A stretch of 64,000 bases of DNA, taken from the NCBI GenBank assembly GCA_010093605.1, contig MU004194.1, positions 74,908-138,907 on the forward strand, given 5' to 3'. The notes below the pieces were generated by a model, which saw only the letters and a list, made by a program, of their open reading frames with translations, was not told the DNA's origin and made no database searches. Made by a program: the position numbers and the translations under genes. This document shows positions 1-11,250 of the stretch, one piece after another. Position 1 is the first letter of the stretch. Each line of letters opens with the position of its first letter. The stretch is from Lophium mytilinum (Eukaryota; Ascomycota; Dothideomycetes; Mytilinidiales; Mytilinidiaceae).

Positions 1-742
1 TGCATATTTAACCATGACGGTGCCTGTGTACGTTAGTTAGTGCTGAACTGCAATCATTTCGGCTGGCTTGAAGCGCTCTAGGCGGTGACAGTACAGTGCA
101 CAAATGGAGACGAATACTTACCGATTACAGGACCAAAAGCTTGTGCCAGCGCGAGAGTAGATTCAAAAATCCCCGACGCAACCGATCGATAATTTTTCGG
201 GACGACTTCAGCCAGACAAGCCCACGCAGTTTGATGAAGGCCGCTGCCGACACCAATCAACACGGAGCCGCCGATGACAGTGTTGATGTTGTCTGCTGTC
301 GCTGCGATTGCACACCCAATGAAGCCTAGAACGTTACCTGCGAGAAGGAAATTTCGTCGACCAAAGATATCAGACATGCGTCCGACTAAAGGCGAGACGA
401 CTGCAGCTCCTAGAGTGGGCGTGATTGCGACCCAGGTGTAGTTTGGGTTTGGGCCGATGCTGCGATTGATGTCTTGTAGGATGGTGGAGCTCATTATAAT
501 AACAAATACATCTGCCATATAGCCTTGTTGGAATGCCTACTTTCAAGTTAGGTTGTGGTTCTCCTGAGGGGGGCACAATGAATGGAGATTCCGGGAGTGG
601 TGCTTACCAGCGTAGCAAGGAACTTGCCAAACGTGAACTTGTAATCTTCATCTTCTGTCCTCACTCTCCTCAAATCGTTATCGACGTTTTCAGTTGTACT
701 GATCTCCCCCTTCTCATTAGCAGAGAAGCTATGGTCCGACAT
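1..742 (-). CDS. MFS transporter, TRI12-like (5' part, cut by window edge)
   Basis: The exons are 608-742, 122-536 and 1-23 (minus strand), with introns 537-607 and 24-121; both introns have GT/AG ends and the reading frame is continuous. The product begins with a ~40-residue acidic cytoplasmic tail, then the TRI12-family segment AFQQGYMADVFV and the first transmembrane helices. The MFS motif A is clear (GRMSDIFGRR, loop 2-3). The family exports toxins or siderophore-type compounds across the plasma membrane by proton antiport; the substrate cannot be told here. A full member is about 550-600 aa, so roughly two thirds lies beyond position 1. The start at 742 gives the usual short N-terminal tail. 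No cluster genes lie beside it on this side. Confidence 0.85.
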
Positions 743-2844
743 GCTGATGATCTGAAGGAGTTGTGTACTCCGTTGACAGTAGCCCAGTTATCGAACAAGT
801 GCACAGGATGGACAAAGTCCGAATTAAAAAGAGGAGAAAAGACGTTCGAGCTGGGGGTTTCACGATGCCCCACAACGACGGGACCGAGGAAGATATAGTC
901 GATAACACGAAGCCAATATTATACAATCATCCGATAGCCCGAAAGCGACTCTGTGGGCACTTTTAGAGCCAACACCACGGCGTGGTATTACCCCCAGGGA
1001 TCTAGACCCAGCAATGTGGAGTAGACCCCAGATTCCATCCCCGCAAATATTTGATCGCGGAGATGATCAATGCATCTTGGGTTGCACGGGCCAATCCCCG
1101 CATTACCCAGGTACCAGGAATGGGCTAGCTGTCCCATAAATGTCCCTGCACCAGGGTTGGTACTGGGTGCTGGGGGCTGGGAGTCTAGGCATTGAGATGT
1201 TGCTAACTTTGAGGGGGGATCACTGGTTTATCTCTGACTGTATGCCAAGTCTTATGCTAAGGAACGAGCATACCGGAATGTTGATTGGAAGCTGAAGTGA
1301 ACGTGCGAGGTGGAATGATGGTTTAGTTCCGGTGTTGAGATAAAGCCATCTAACCCCACGTCTGTTCCATTGGCAAAGGAAGAGACGATGTACCGATACT
1401 GGATTCCTGAGCAGTCTTCAACCGTGTCAGAGAGGAGGAGACGAAATAAGAACGTCCTCCAAGTGTGCATGAAATTGCTTCATAATATTCCGCATCGGGT
1501 TAGCGCTTTAAATTAGCGCATATTCTGGGGGGCATATTGAGACCACAAAGGTATTCCGGCGTAGACCCGGTATCTGGAATCGGGAATCAGATCCATCTCT
1601 GTAATGTTGCCGTCTGTGATGGTGGTGTTGGAGGGGAAAGAGGAGTAGCAAGATTCGGAAACGGAAGTTCAGTTCCGGTGTTGCAAGTGCGGTCTGCGCG
1701 ACGACGGTGAAGGCGCCGCGATGGCGTCGTGGGGGAGGCTCAACCCTAGGTGCTTTTGATCAGATTCGAAGGCGTACGTATGCGGAAGAAGCCGAGTTAG
1801 TAAGTGCCAAGTGTGAGGACAAGATCTTGGAGTTCATCATGCGTTCGCACAAGAGATATCCGCAGTGTTCTTTGCCTGCGCAGATGTTGAACATCAGAAA
1901 GTAGATCGAAGCTGGAAAGTGGGCCTTTGGCGGGCTTCAGTTCTACTTTATATTTCCTAAACAATGCCCAGTCAACGGTAATATGAGCATCCGATGTATG
2001 CATTTACAAGGGTCGCGGAGTTCGGCACATTTCTCAACGGCGTCATCCGCTCACAAGGTCTCTTATATTGGGACTCAGCCTTACTGTCACTATCGCAGTA
2101 AGCTTAACGTGTATCACTTACTAAAATGGGCGCCTTGACGTTACACAACATATCTTCCATACCCATACCACCCTGTATCCACCGATCTTTCGGCGGGTCT
2201 CACTAACAGGCAGGAGACTCTTCTGACGACGTGCCGGAGAGGAGCTGTATGCACATTCGTCTTGAAGGCTGTGCCCATAGGTCCTGCAATCCTCCACCAA
2301 AATGCAAACAAGGGTTCCTGCAACCAGTGGTAGTCTTCCTGTTCCTTTTGACCGCGCGGAAACCTAAGCGATACGTTCTAGAGCTGTTAGCATTGCAGCG
2401 TTTCGAAACTTGTCATGGCCACTTTACCCTTTAATTGCGCTGGCGCGGTTCTCGAGTCTCCTAGAATCATAGCTCACAAGTTTACTAGGATAGCAAACCC
2501 CACTGCATGATACTACATTAGACTGAACAACTGGAATGAACAAAACAGCGTATATCACAACCCGGCAGACACCACATGCAGCGGTAGAAGCGCGCATAGA
2601 AGTTTACCGCAAGGCATCTTACACTGGCCATTACTCATTCGAAGGGGGGGCTAGTGGTCAATATTTTATTTCATGAAATTACCACGAGGAACTAGCAGCA
2701 CAGCGGACACTGATAAAGTCCAGCCAGAGGGTTTCAACAGATAGAGACAAAAAGCAAAAAGAAAAATTTCAACAGTAGGACTCCAATCCGCTGTTGCCCT
2801 GGCCCTGAGAGAGTAAGGAAATGACAAGAGAACTTTTCATCATT
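743..2844. other. Gene-free stretch between MFS transporter and eIF3a
   Basis: About 2.1 kb with only short random reading frames. The right end must contain the 3' UTR of eIF3a and the left end the promoter of the MFS gene. No repeat, RNA gene or coding similarity was recognised. Confidence 0.5.
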
Positions 2845-5800
2845 TCAACCTTGTGTTCGCTTGAACATGCCTGGTCGGTACTTCCCATCGCTCGAAGCCT
2901 GTGGTGGCGGCAGAGGAGCTTCCCTAGGTTCGTCGGCTTCCCGACCCTCTTGTCGTCCGCGAAGCGCTGGGGCCGTGAACTTGCCAGCGGTGGCAGGGCT
3001 CTGTGTTCGGTTCCGGTCGCCACTATCCCTGAAACTACCTCTCGCTGCGCTCGGCGCGAAGCGACTGCCTGCTGCTGGTGACTCGTAGCGGCCTCCAACG
3101 GCGGGAGACTCATCTCGAGGCTCGCGGCCGCGACCGCTACCTTCCCGAGCACGCCAGCCGCCACCTGGTGCGCCAGGCGGAGCTGGGCTACCGTCCTCGC
3201 CACGGCGAAGGGCAGGTGGCACGAAGGCACCGGGTCGCCTCGCTGGTGGCGCTGCTGCCGCTGGTGCTTCTGACTCGACGGGAGCCTGAGACTGTGATGA
3301 GGATGCTTTCGCAGCCTCACGCTCTCGCCAAGAAGGTTTGTTGCCTGACAGTACTAATGGTGCCCGACCAGAAGAGCCAATGGCAGGTGGTGCCCGGTCG
3401 GAAGGCAAATCGCGAGAGACGGGACGTTCTGGAGCCAAACCCTTCTTCTTGGCCAAAAGCTTGGCCTCTGCTTCCTCCTCGCGTTGACGTTGGAGAGCTG
3501 CCTTCTCGTCGAGATGCCTGTAAATAGTTAGCAGCAGATTCAATGAACGATTTGCTTGGTGCACAACATACTTTCTCTCTTCGTCTCTCTTGGCCTTGAT
3601 TTCGGCCAACTGTTGTCGCCTCTCTTCCTCTGCTGTTGCCTTTGCCTCAGCCTCTGCTCGTTCCTTCTCCTCGGCCTCCCTCTCCATCCTCTCCTGTTCT
3701 TCCCTCGCCTTCTTCTCTCTTGCTCGCGTCTCCTTGACTTCCTTGACGCGTGCGGCCATCTTGGCCTGTAGCTCCTTCTCGGCAGCCCTCCTGCGCTTTT
3801 CGAACTCGGTTTTCCTCTGCTCGCGCACGTCGTTTATGAATGTCTGGTATACAGGCACGAGACGTGAAAGACGGTGCTTGAGCGCAACGTCCTCGGTGTG
3901 CTTCTGCTCAGACTCTCTGAGCTCCTCGGCCTTGGCTTTCTCATACGCAGCCTGATCGCGCTTCTTCTGCTCATCGTAATCCTTTTGCAGATGCTTGACT
4001 TCTTCCCGTCGATACGCGCGCTCCAGATGGTCAATACGCTTTCCTGCAATACGGAGCTGTTCACCGAGGATGTTCTTTTCCTTCTCTAGCGCAGCAAGTT
4101 TCATGGCGCGGATGCGAGTAGAGTCGAGCTCAGAGATATCGGTAGGGATGTCGATGTCAATCTTGGTCCCCTTCTTGAGTTCATCAAGCTGCTTTTCAAT
4201 TTCTGCGCGTTGCACCCGTTGTTGTTCGGCCAGTAGCCTCTTCTTCTCACGCTCACGCTGTTCTTCAGCAAGACGATTTGTCTCCGCCTCGAGAACTTGC
4301 TGGGCGCGGATGCGCTTGCGAGTGGCCTCCTCCTTCTCCTTCGCTGCCAGGGCGTTCGAAGCGGCTTCCTTTTTGCGATGAATGATGTCGCGACGGGCCA
4401 AAGTTTCCTGGTGCTCCTGTTCGGCACCCTCGGCAGTTCTGAGGAGGGCGGCTTCCTTAGCCTTGATACGCTCTTCATTAAACGCGGGGTCGACATATTG
4501 GCAGGTAACATAGAGCGCCTTTGCTAGACGTGTGAGCTGAGAGCGAACGATCTCAGCAGGTGTGCTTTGAAGTCGCTGCACAGAACTCTTGTCGCTTTCG
4601 GCAGAACCAGCGCTAGTTCCCGGATGCATGGCCTTTGCGGAAGAGAAAACATCTGAGTCGAAGGTGAGAATGCCCGCGGCGTGATCCACGCGAATAGCCA
4701 GGTCGCCCTTCTTGCAGCCGTTCATGATGAACTTTTCGATCATGCCGGTAGTGACCTGGAATGGGTCTGGGAATTGAGCAAGATCGAGCACAAACTGGAT
4801 CTGCACCGAGTCGTAGACTTGCGAAAGTTGCTGGAACAGGCGGGTGAGGATGACCTGCTGGAGCGGGCCAACATACTTCTTCATCTCCTCATCGGCTCCA
4901 ATTTTGGCGAGGATAGGGGATATCTTTTTGCAGATGGAGAGGGGATGGAAATCAACCTCGAGGATGTTGTACAGCTCCCGAATTTCTTCCCGAGCTCTGC
5001 TCAACAGACCTTTGCTAAGGGCGTCTTTGAACAGAATAGCACGGGTTGGCGCTTGCGACATGCCAAGTAGGTTGGTGAGACGCGAGTTCTTGTTCTTCCT
5101 CGCTTCATCCACGTCTACTAGAGCGCCACGAGATCGCGAAGTGCTGATGACCGGGATGGACAGGGCAGAAAGCAGGACGTACGAGGCGGCCTTTGTCATG
5201 TCGGCCTCGGTAACGGAGGGGTTGTCCTTCTTCAGGCTCTGTCCAGAGGCTACAGCCGCAGCAGACTGGCGCAGCAGGTTGTAGTATCTACTCCAGGCAG
5301 CGGCATGGAAGAGGTAGTTCTCGCTGACGAGGAAAATCCGTGTCAACTTCTCGAAGTAATTGGCCATCATGATGTTCTTCGCAGGCCGCTTGCTGAGATT
5401 GAGGAGGGTGTGGATGTCTTCTACACTTCGGAAGGCCTCCTGCCAGAGCTCCAGCTCGACGGCGACGTTCAGCTGCTGGAAGCGAGTGTCGAGATGGCGC
5501 TGGAGGGTGTCTGGGTCGCTGAGATTGATGGCGTGCATCTGCGACGAGAACTTGGCGGCATTCTGAAGATGGTTTCGGAGCAGCTCACATAGACGGCGGA
5601 ACTCGGTCTTTCGCGCGTACTTGGAACAGAACTGGAAGGCCTGGTGGGCGGTGGTCTGGTACATGATTTCTAGCCGAGCATTGTTCTTGAAGATGTCCAG
5701 CACGGTGCGGTATGTCTCCCACAGGAATTTGAGCCATGGCGTTACGATGGCGCGGTCAGTACGGTCTCGCGATTGCTCGCCCGAGACGGTGGAGAGGAGG

Positions 5801-6372
5801 ATGGATTCGGGGGTTTCTGAGGCTTCCAGGTCGTCGACATTCTGGGCATCGCCGGGCTCCAGGGTGGACTGGATCTCGTCGGCCTTGGCCTGGGCTTCGG
5901 TGACCTTGGCCTCAGCCAGCGAGATGAACTTTTTGAAAACAAGCTGTGAAAATTTATTGTCAGATGCTGCCTGCCGAACAATGGAACCGGGGGGCTGCAT
6001 ACCTCAATCGTCCCGACATTTGTGTTCTGCGCTGTGTTCTTGTATTGGTACAGGCCATCCTTTGCGAGCTTGCCCTTGCGGAGATTGACGCAGAGCTCGA
6101 CGAACAGCAGCATCACCGGCTCGAGAGCGGCGATGGGGCTGTTGCGGGTCCGCTTGGAGACGACATGCTCGTGGAGCAGCGACAAGGCCGCTGAGCTTTG
6201 GCCGACGCCGATGAGTTCTTGGGCACGTTTCTGGGGCAGTCAGCTAGATGTCATCGTCGATTTTTCTGGCTTCTGCACGGCGGCGCTGGGGGCTTGCCGC
6301 ATCCGGCACAGAGGGCGATCAAAGGAGGCTCACGAAGGTATTCTCGGGCTTCGAGCCCGGCGGAGGCGCCAT
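2845..6372 (-). CDS. TIF32: Translation initiation factor eIF3 subunit a
   Basis: There are four exons: 6334-6372, 6003-6230, 3572-5943 and 2845-3517 (minus), encoding 1103 aa. The N-terminus [20 protein letters not shown] matches fungal eIF3a and fixes the start at 6372. An N-terminal helical region leads to a PCI domain (about 400-520, ending near [14 protein letters not shown]). A long charged coiled coil follows (about 600-900), then an Arg/Gly/Pro-rich disordered tail. The protein is the scaffold of cytoplasmic eIF3: it binds the 40S subunit, eIF3b/g and mRNA during scanning. Length is slightly above yeast (964 aa), mostly in the tail. The last intron (3518-3571) is 54 nt and stop-free, so it is easily missed; the family continues KRDEERK directly into the next exon. 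The gene is head-to-head with the G gamma gene. Confidence 0.95.
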
Positions 6373-7217
6373 ATTTGCGGGCGGAGAGTGCGAGCGCCTG
6401 TCTGCTCAAAGTGCAGAGGGCGGAAGCAGCGGGGTGGTGGCGGGTGTGGGAAAAAGTGCGGTTGTGGTGGCGGTGTCTTTAAGCCGTGGTGTTGAGGTTT
6501 GGCAGAGGTCGTCGAATTCAAAACGCCAAGAAAGTGCGTAAAGTGCGGCCGATGATTCGGAGTTAATCTAATGCCCCCGTTTCTCCATGCCCCGCGCGCT
6601 CTGATGGGTAGGTGAAACTAGACTCTTCCACCCGCCGTCCATTGTCCCGCAACGCATCCATGCTGCAGCGTGCAGAGCGGCACTCGACATGCTGTAGGGT
6701 CCTAAGGCACATCAGAGACATCAACAGCACACTCGGCCTGTGACGCAAGCTGCAGCGTCGCATCCATCCATCCTCCTCTGGCCGCTCCAGCTGCTGCGAA
6801 TCAGAGGCTCGCCAAAATTGAGCCGTTGCTTTCGGCCTAGCGCACGCTCCACGATTCTAGGGCGTCGGGCGGACAACCTCCTCTCCTGCTCCTGGTCGTG
6901 TTCTCCCCCAGCAGCACTTCACTACTCCATCCTCCACACCCTCAACTTCCATCACCGGACGGAGGCCCTCCAATTGCCCCAGGCGCTGCCGAAGCCGTCG
7001 CTCTCTCTACGGGCGCGCACCTCCCGACCTACCGGCCAGCCTCGCTCCTTCGGGCTGCCTCCCCCTCTCTTCGCTGCAGCGGCCTCACGTCGCACCATCA
7101 CCGCCTGCCCTCCTCACGTCCGCATACTCACACTCTCGCAATCGACTCATCTCGGACTCACACCTTACGTCCTGATCACCGACTGCCACCGAGTCCGCTG
7201 CCCTATCGCGCCTCACC
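6373..7217. promoter_or_regulatory. Shared divergent promoter region of eIF3a and G gamma
   Basis: 845 bp separate two divergent start codons. The right third (about 6880-7215) is strongly CT-rich on the plus strand, typical of a fungal 5' leader for the G gamma gene. The left side is G-rich on the plus strand (CT-rich towards eIF3a). No clear TATA box is seen. Function as a shared promoter is inferred from the geometry. Confidence 0.5.
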
Positions 7218-7603
7218 ATGTCTGCACCCTATGAAATCCGCGCCGGTGGAGATGGGAAGAGCAAGAAGCAGAGCATGGCCGAGCTCAAGCTGCGCCGTCT
7301 AACAGAGCTGAATGCGAGGCTCAAGGAGGATCTGGACCGTCGCCGGATACCCGTCTCGGAGGCATCGATGGAGTAGGCGACCCATCCGACTGCAATAACT
7401 CTGGGCATCATCGCTAACAAATCTCTACAGCCTCATTGCATTCACGGACAAGGAGCCCAAGGACTGGATGGTGCCATCACGATGGGGCACAGTACGTACT
7501 CTTCCATATCGCGCGCAAAACAAAGCTAACCTCTTGCCAGATTGACAAGCGCGAAGACCCGTACGCCCCGCAACAGTCCAACGGCTGCTGCGTCGTCATG
7601 TGA
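7218..7603 (+). CDS. gng-1: Guanine nucleotide-binding protein gamma subunit
   Basis: Three exons (7218-7372, 7431-7491, 7541-7603) encode 92 aa. The N-terminal half is a charged helix (ELKLRRLTELNARLKEDLDR) that forms the coiled coil with G beta. The C-terminus ends CCVVM, a CAAX prenylation box (CVVM) preceded by a likely palmitoylated Cys. The segment KDWMVPSRWG and DKREDPYAPQQ are typical of fungal G gamma. The length matches the family (about 90 aa). The protein anchors the G beta-gamma dimer to the plasma membrane in pheromone and nutrient signalling. Introns of 58 and 49 nt have GT/AG ends. Confidence 0.95.
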
Positions 7604-8994
7604 AGACGGCCAGCGGCGGCGATGTGCGACTGCAACGGCGTTTACGCGATTTCGATTTACTGATGCGAGTTTCTTACCTTTCATGGTCGATAATACCCAG
7701 AGCAGTTTCCTGGGCTTTCACTAGGGACATTGTATTTTCCGGGAACTGTAAGATAGGGCAAAAAGTGGTCATGTTGCCTGCCTTCCGGCTCAATGGGAGG
7801 CTTCTGTTTTGTGCTCGACGGCATTCAATGCAATTCTTGGTGGATGGACGATTTGGGTCAACGGTCGGATATCTTGACAGCAATGCATTTCCTCGTGTTA
7901 TTTCTCACGAGCGTCTACTACACACACGCAGCATCATGGTGACAGACAGTGACATGATCGCCGCGTTCAGATTCATGGCATCGCCACCTCTGGCGGCCGT
8001 CTGGCACTGACATGGCAAACAGGGCTCAACACCGAGTATGGGGCTGCCTAGTGACCTGGGCGGAGGGCTCGTCGAAAGTATGCGTCAGGGCGTGCATCGA
8101 AACGAAATTAGGGCCGGAGCGTGCGCACAAAGGGCCTTTCGCTGCCAGTGCGCCCACATCCGAAGCATGGGACCTCGAAGCGGAGGAGGGTCATGTTTAC
8201 CTGAGGCCATCGCGGTCCTTATCATCAAACGAGCGACAGGTACAGATGCATGTTTGACGGGACAAGACAGCGACAGCATCCCGACACAGCGGGTCCTTGC
8301 CGACCGTTATGTCGAATTCGTCTCGCGCTCTTCGGACGGGCCGAATGCTGCCCCTGATTGGAGGACTGGCGGCTGTGAGGCGCGCGATGGATGCTCGGCG
8401 GGGAGAGCAGATTCAGCTGCAGAACATGCCGCCTGCCATGACCGACGGCCAAATCTCACAGCGGCATCGCGCCGTTTCAGCGTGTCAGTTCGGGACGAGG
8501 CAGCTGATCATCAAGGCTTCGAGAAGTCTCGGGCTGGCGAGGGTGTGAGGACAGGAGATGCCGTGCCGAGTGACAGCGATTGGCCGCCGAGTCTTCCCGA
8601 ACACCACACGGGCTCTGGAGAAAGTGGGAGCGTTATCTAACTCCGTGGGGTCCAAGCATGCATCTCCCGGCCGCCCTCCCAGCCTGCGTATGGCTGTCCA
8701 TACTCCAGCTGCATGAGCGAGTGCATGAGGCCCTTCGTATCTGAGTCTTGATAGTAGGCTGCCCCGCAACGCCTTGCGCCGCAACAGCTAGTATTGAGCC
8801 ACATCGACTATGGTGTGTTGACAGTCAGTCCCACGCATCGCCAATTGCCCACTACGTAAATGAATGTACCGAGAGGGCACCACTGCTAGTTTCCGACGGC
8901 CCCACCATCGCAGAGGAAAAGCAACAAGCCTAGTCGTCGGAGGCTGGCGAACAACCTCCTCCTCCTCCATCACGACCGATTTCGAGACCAAACC
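7604..8994. other. Leader/promoter region of the NUC-1-like gene
   Basis: About 1.4 kb without a supported gene. A 200-codon open frame at 8038-8640 has low-complexity, GC-driven composition and no recognisable family. The last ~60 bp before 8995 is CT-rich. The region probably combines the G gamma 3' UTR and a long regulatory leader for the phosphate regulator. Confidence 0.4.
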
Positions 8995-11250
8995 ATGGAG
9001 AACGAGACAGACCCCCCGCCGTGGTCGTCTGCCGACCAGTACGACCCCATGTCGGCGCCCTTCAACGACCTGATCGACTTTGGCGAGCTGGACATCGAAA
9101 ACATCAACTTTGGAGATACCGTCTTCGAGCCGGACCACAGCCAAAACGACTCCAACCACCAGCTGTCCAACGAGCTGGCCGACTCGCTGAAAGCCCAGCA
9201 TCTCCAGCAATTCAGCCCGCCTGTGCCTCATAGTAATCGCCATGCGCCCCCCAGCACCCCAGATCCGTCGCAAACTCCCCATGTCGGCTGCGAGATGGCC
9301 CACGCGAATACCTTCTACGATTTCGACATGTCGGCCTTCAATCAGACCACGCAGGCCCAGGTGTCCTTCTCCGCCGCTCAAGAGCCCATCTTCCATTCGC
9401 ACACAGGTGTCCCACCGACTCCAAACAGCGTCGAAATGCATGGCGACGCAGCGCGATATCTCCAGCACATAGACCCCCAAACGCGCGCTTTCATAGAGCA
9501 ACGGTATCAGTTGCGGAAAGAGGAGGTAATCTATAAAGATGCCAAACTTTAAGACTCTGCTAATATTTCGAAGGCTGCTTTCACTCCCCTAGTCTCCCCC
9601 GCCGTCACCCCACATGATATCCGCTATCAGATGCCCGAGTACACGACAGTGCCCGGCCCATACTTCAGTCCACTCACATCTCCCGCATTGAGAGCTCAGA
9701 GCCAGCAAGAGCGGGACGCATACCAGCGCAGTCAATACGGGACGTCGGGGAGCTCGGCAGGGACGTCTCCAATGGAATTCGATGTTGATATGCTAGGGGA
9801 AGCAGCGACGTCACAGCCGGATGCCGGCAGACGACTCAGAAGCAACAAGAAAACTGGAAATAGGTCAGCCGCTGCATCGGCGCGTGTGCGACAGTCGCCT
9901 ATTGTCAAACCTTCTACCAGACGCAAAGCAACACTCTCATCGGTCATCCCACCCAAGGAAGTCAGTGACCTGTTGGAAGAGGTACAGAAAGCGAAGCATA
10001 CGCAGTCAAACTTCAACACACTCCCACCACCTCGAAGCCAGGATGCTTCTGAGGCAGAGTCGATTTCCCCGGAGCCGTTGTCAGAGATGCGCCCACCCCC
10101 AAGACCTGGTTCCGTCACACATTCCCCCGCTATATCTGCCAAGGGTGGTAACGCCTTTTCCCCTATGCACGGCGCAGCACAAGGTCTCCATCCTGCAACC
10201 CCCGCCTCTTTAATGCGACTCCAGCAATCGCCCAGTTTCTCGCCAAATCTCTCGCATCATCAGGAGATGTCGCCGCTCCTCGAGGAGCTAACGCTACCGG
10301 AGTCAGCGACAACAACCTCACGTCCATCTATCGCGCGCTTAGAAACTTCATTCCTGGCTCACGATGAGGACCAGAGCACGCCACGTTTACCGGCACGGAA
10401 AACCCCGAAGCTCAATCCGTCGAGCACGCCTGGGAGTATTTCTCTGTCTCTGGCTCCAAGTCCGCTGATGAGTGCCATATCGTCTCCGACGAGTCCAGGA
10501 TTTGCACTCAACGGCGCGAGAAGGATCGAAGCTAAAGGACCCCGAAATAGCAAAAAGCGAAACAGCACAAGCTCGGCACTTGTGAGTCCAGCTTTGAGAC
10601 CGAAGATATCGCCGAGCATCAAGCCTCTTTTGCCTGATGGGGGTATGTTTTTTTCTTCCTTGGAGCCAATCTTGCTCTGCTGTTTCTCGAGAAGCAACTA
10701 ACAGTTTGCAGCAACCTCAGATGAGACGCACGCACTTCTCCTCGCCTCGAAATCAAACTATCAAAACATCCTAGACGGAACAACTGTTCCTGGGGTCAAT
10801 TATCCATCCTCGTTGTCAACGAATTTGACATCGAAACGCACCTCTCACAAAATCGCAGAGCAAGGTCGGCGAAACCGCATCAACACAGCACTCCTAGAAA
10901 TGCAAACTCTCCTTCCATCTCCTCAAATCAAAGCTAAAGATGCAAGCGATTCGAAGAGCCCAGAGGGCAATGGCAGTGGCGGTAGCGCTGGCAGTGTGAA
11001 AGCGGCGCCCGCTGTTCAGAGCAACAGCTCCAAGGCCGCGACTGTCGAAACCGCGATCGAGTACATCAGGAAGCTTCAAAAGGCCCAGCAAGAGAAGGAG
11101 GAAATTATCAACAAAAAAGACGAGGAAGTCGAAGCGCTGAGGCGCGAGCTAGCCCAGCTACGGCGAAGAAGCTCGACATCGACGCCGGGTGTGGTCGAAG
11201 AGCCCAAAAAGGAGGCCGACTCCGGGACAGAAATGGTGGATGCCACGTGA
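8995..11250 (+). CDS. nuc-1: bHLH transcription factor, phosphorus acquisition regulator (NUC-1/Pho4 type)
   Basis: Three exons (8995-9525, 9574-10642, 10712-11250) encode 712 aa. The N-terminal half is disordered and acidic. After the first intron comes FTPLVSPAVTPHDIRYQ and FSPLTSPAL, conserved in NUC-1-type proteins. The DNA-binding basic region is SHKIAEQGRRNRIN (about 577-590) with the His/Glu/Arg residues that read CACGTG. Helix 1 is followed by an unusually long Ser/Gly-rich loop (about 45 residues), then helix 2 and a short coiled coil. Known role of the family: nuclear activator of phosphatases and phosphate transporters under phosphate starvation, held off by a cyclin-CDK pair. Introns are 48 and 69 nt. 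Assignment rests on the bHLH and flanking motifs; orthology is inferred. Confidence 0.85.

Noticed and set aside
2769-3320. 183-codon minus-strand frame overlapping the eIF3a 3' end
   Set aside because: It is another frame of the Arg/Gly/Pro-rich eIF3a tail; the GC-rich codons keep several frames open.
8038-8640. 200-codon plus-strand open frame upstream of the NUC-1-like gene
   Set aside because: Composition follows local GC content, there is no domain, and the start lies in no clear leader; treated as a chance frame.
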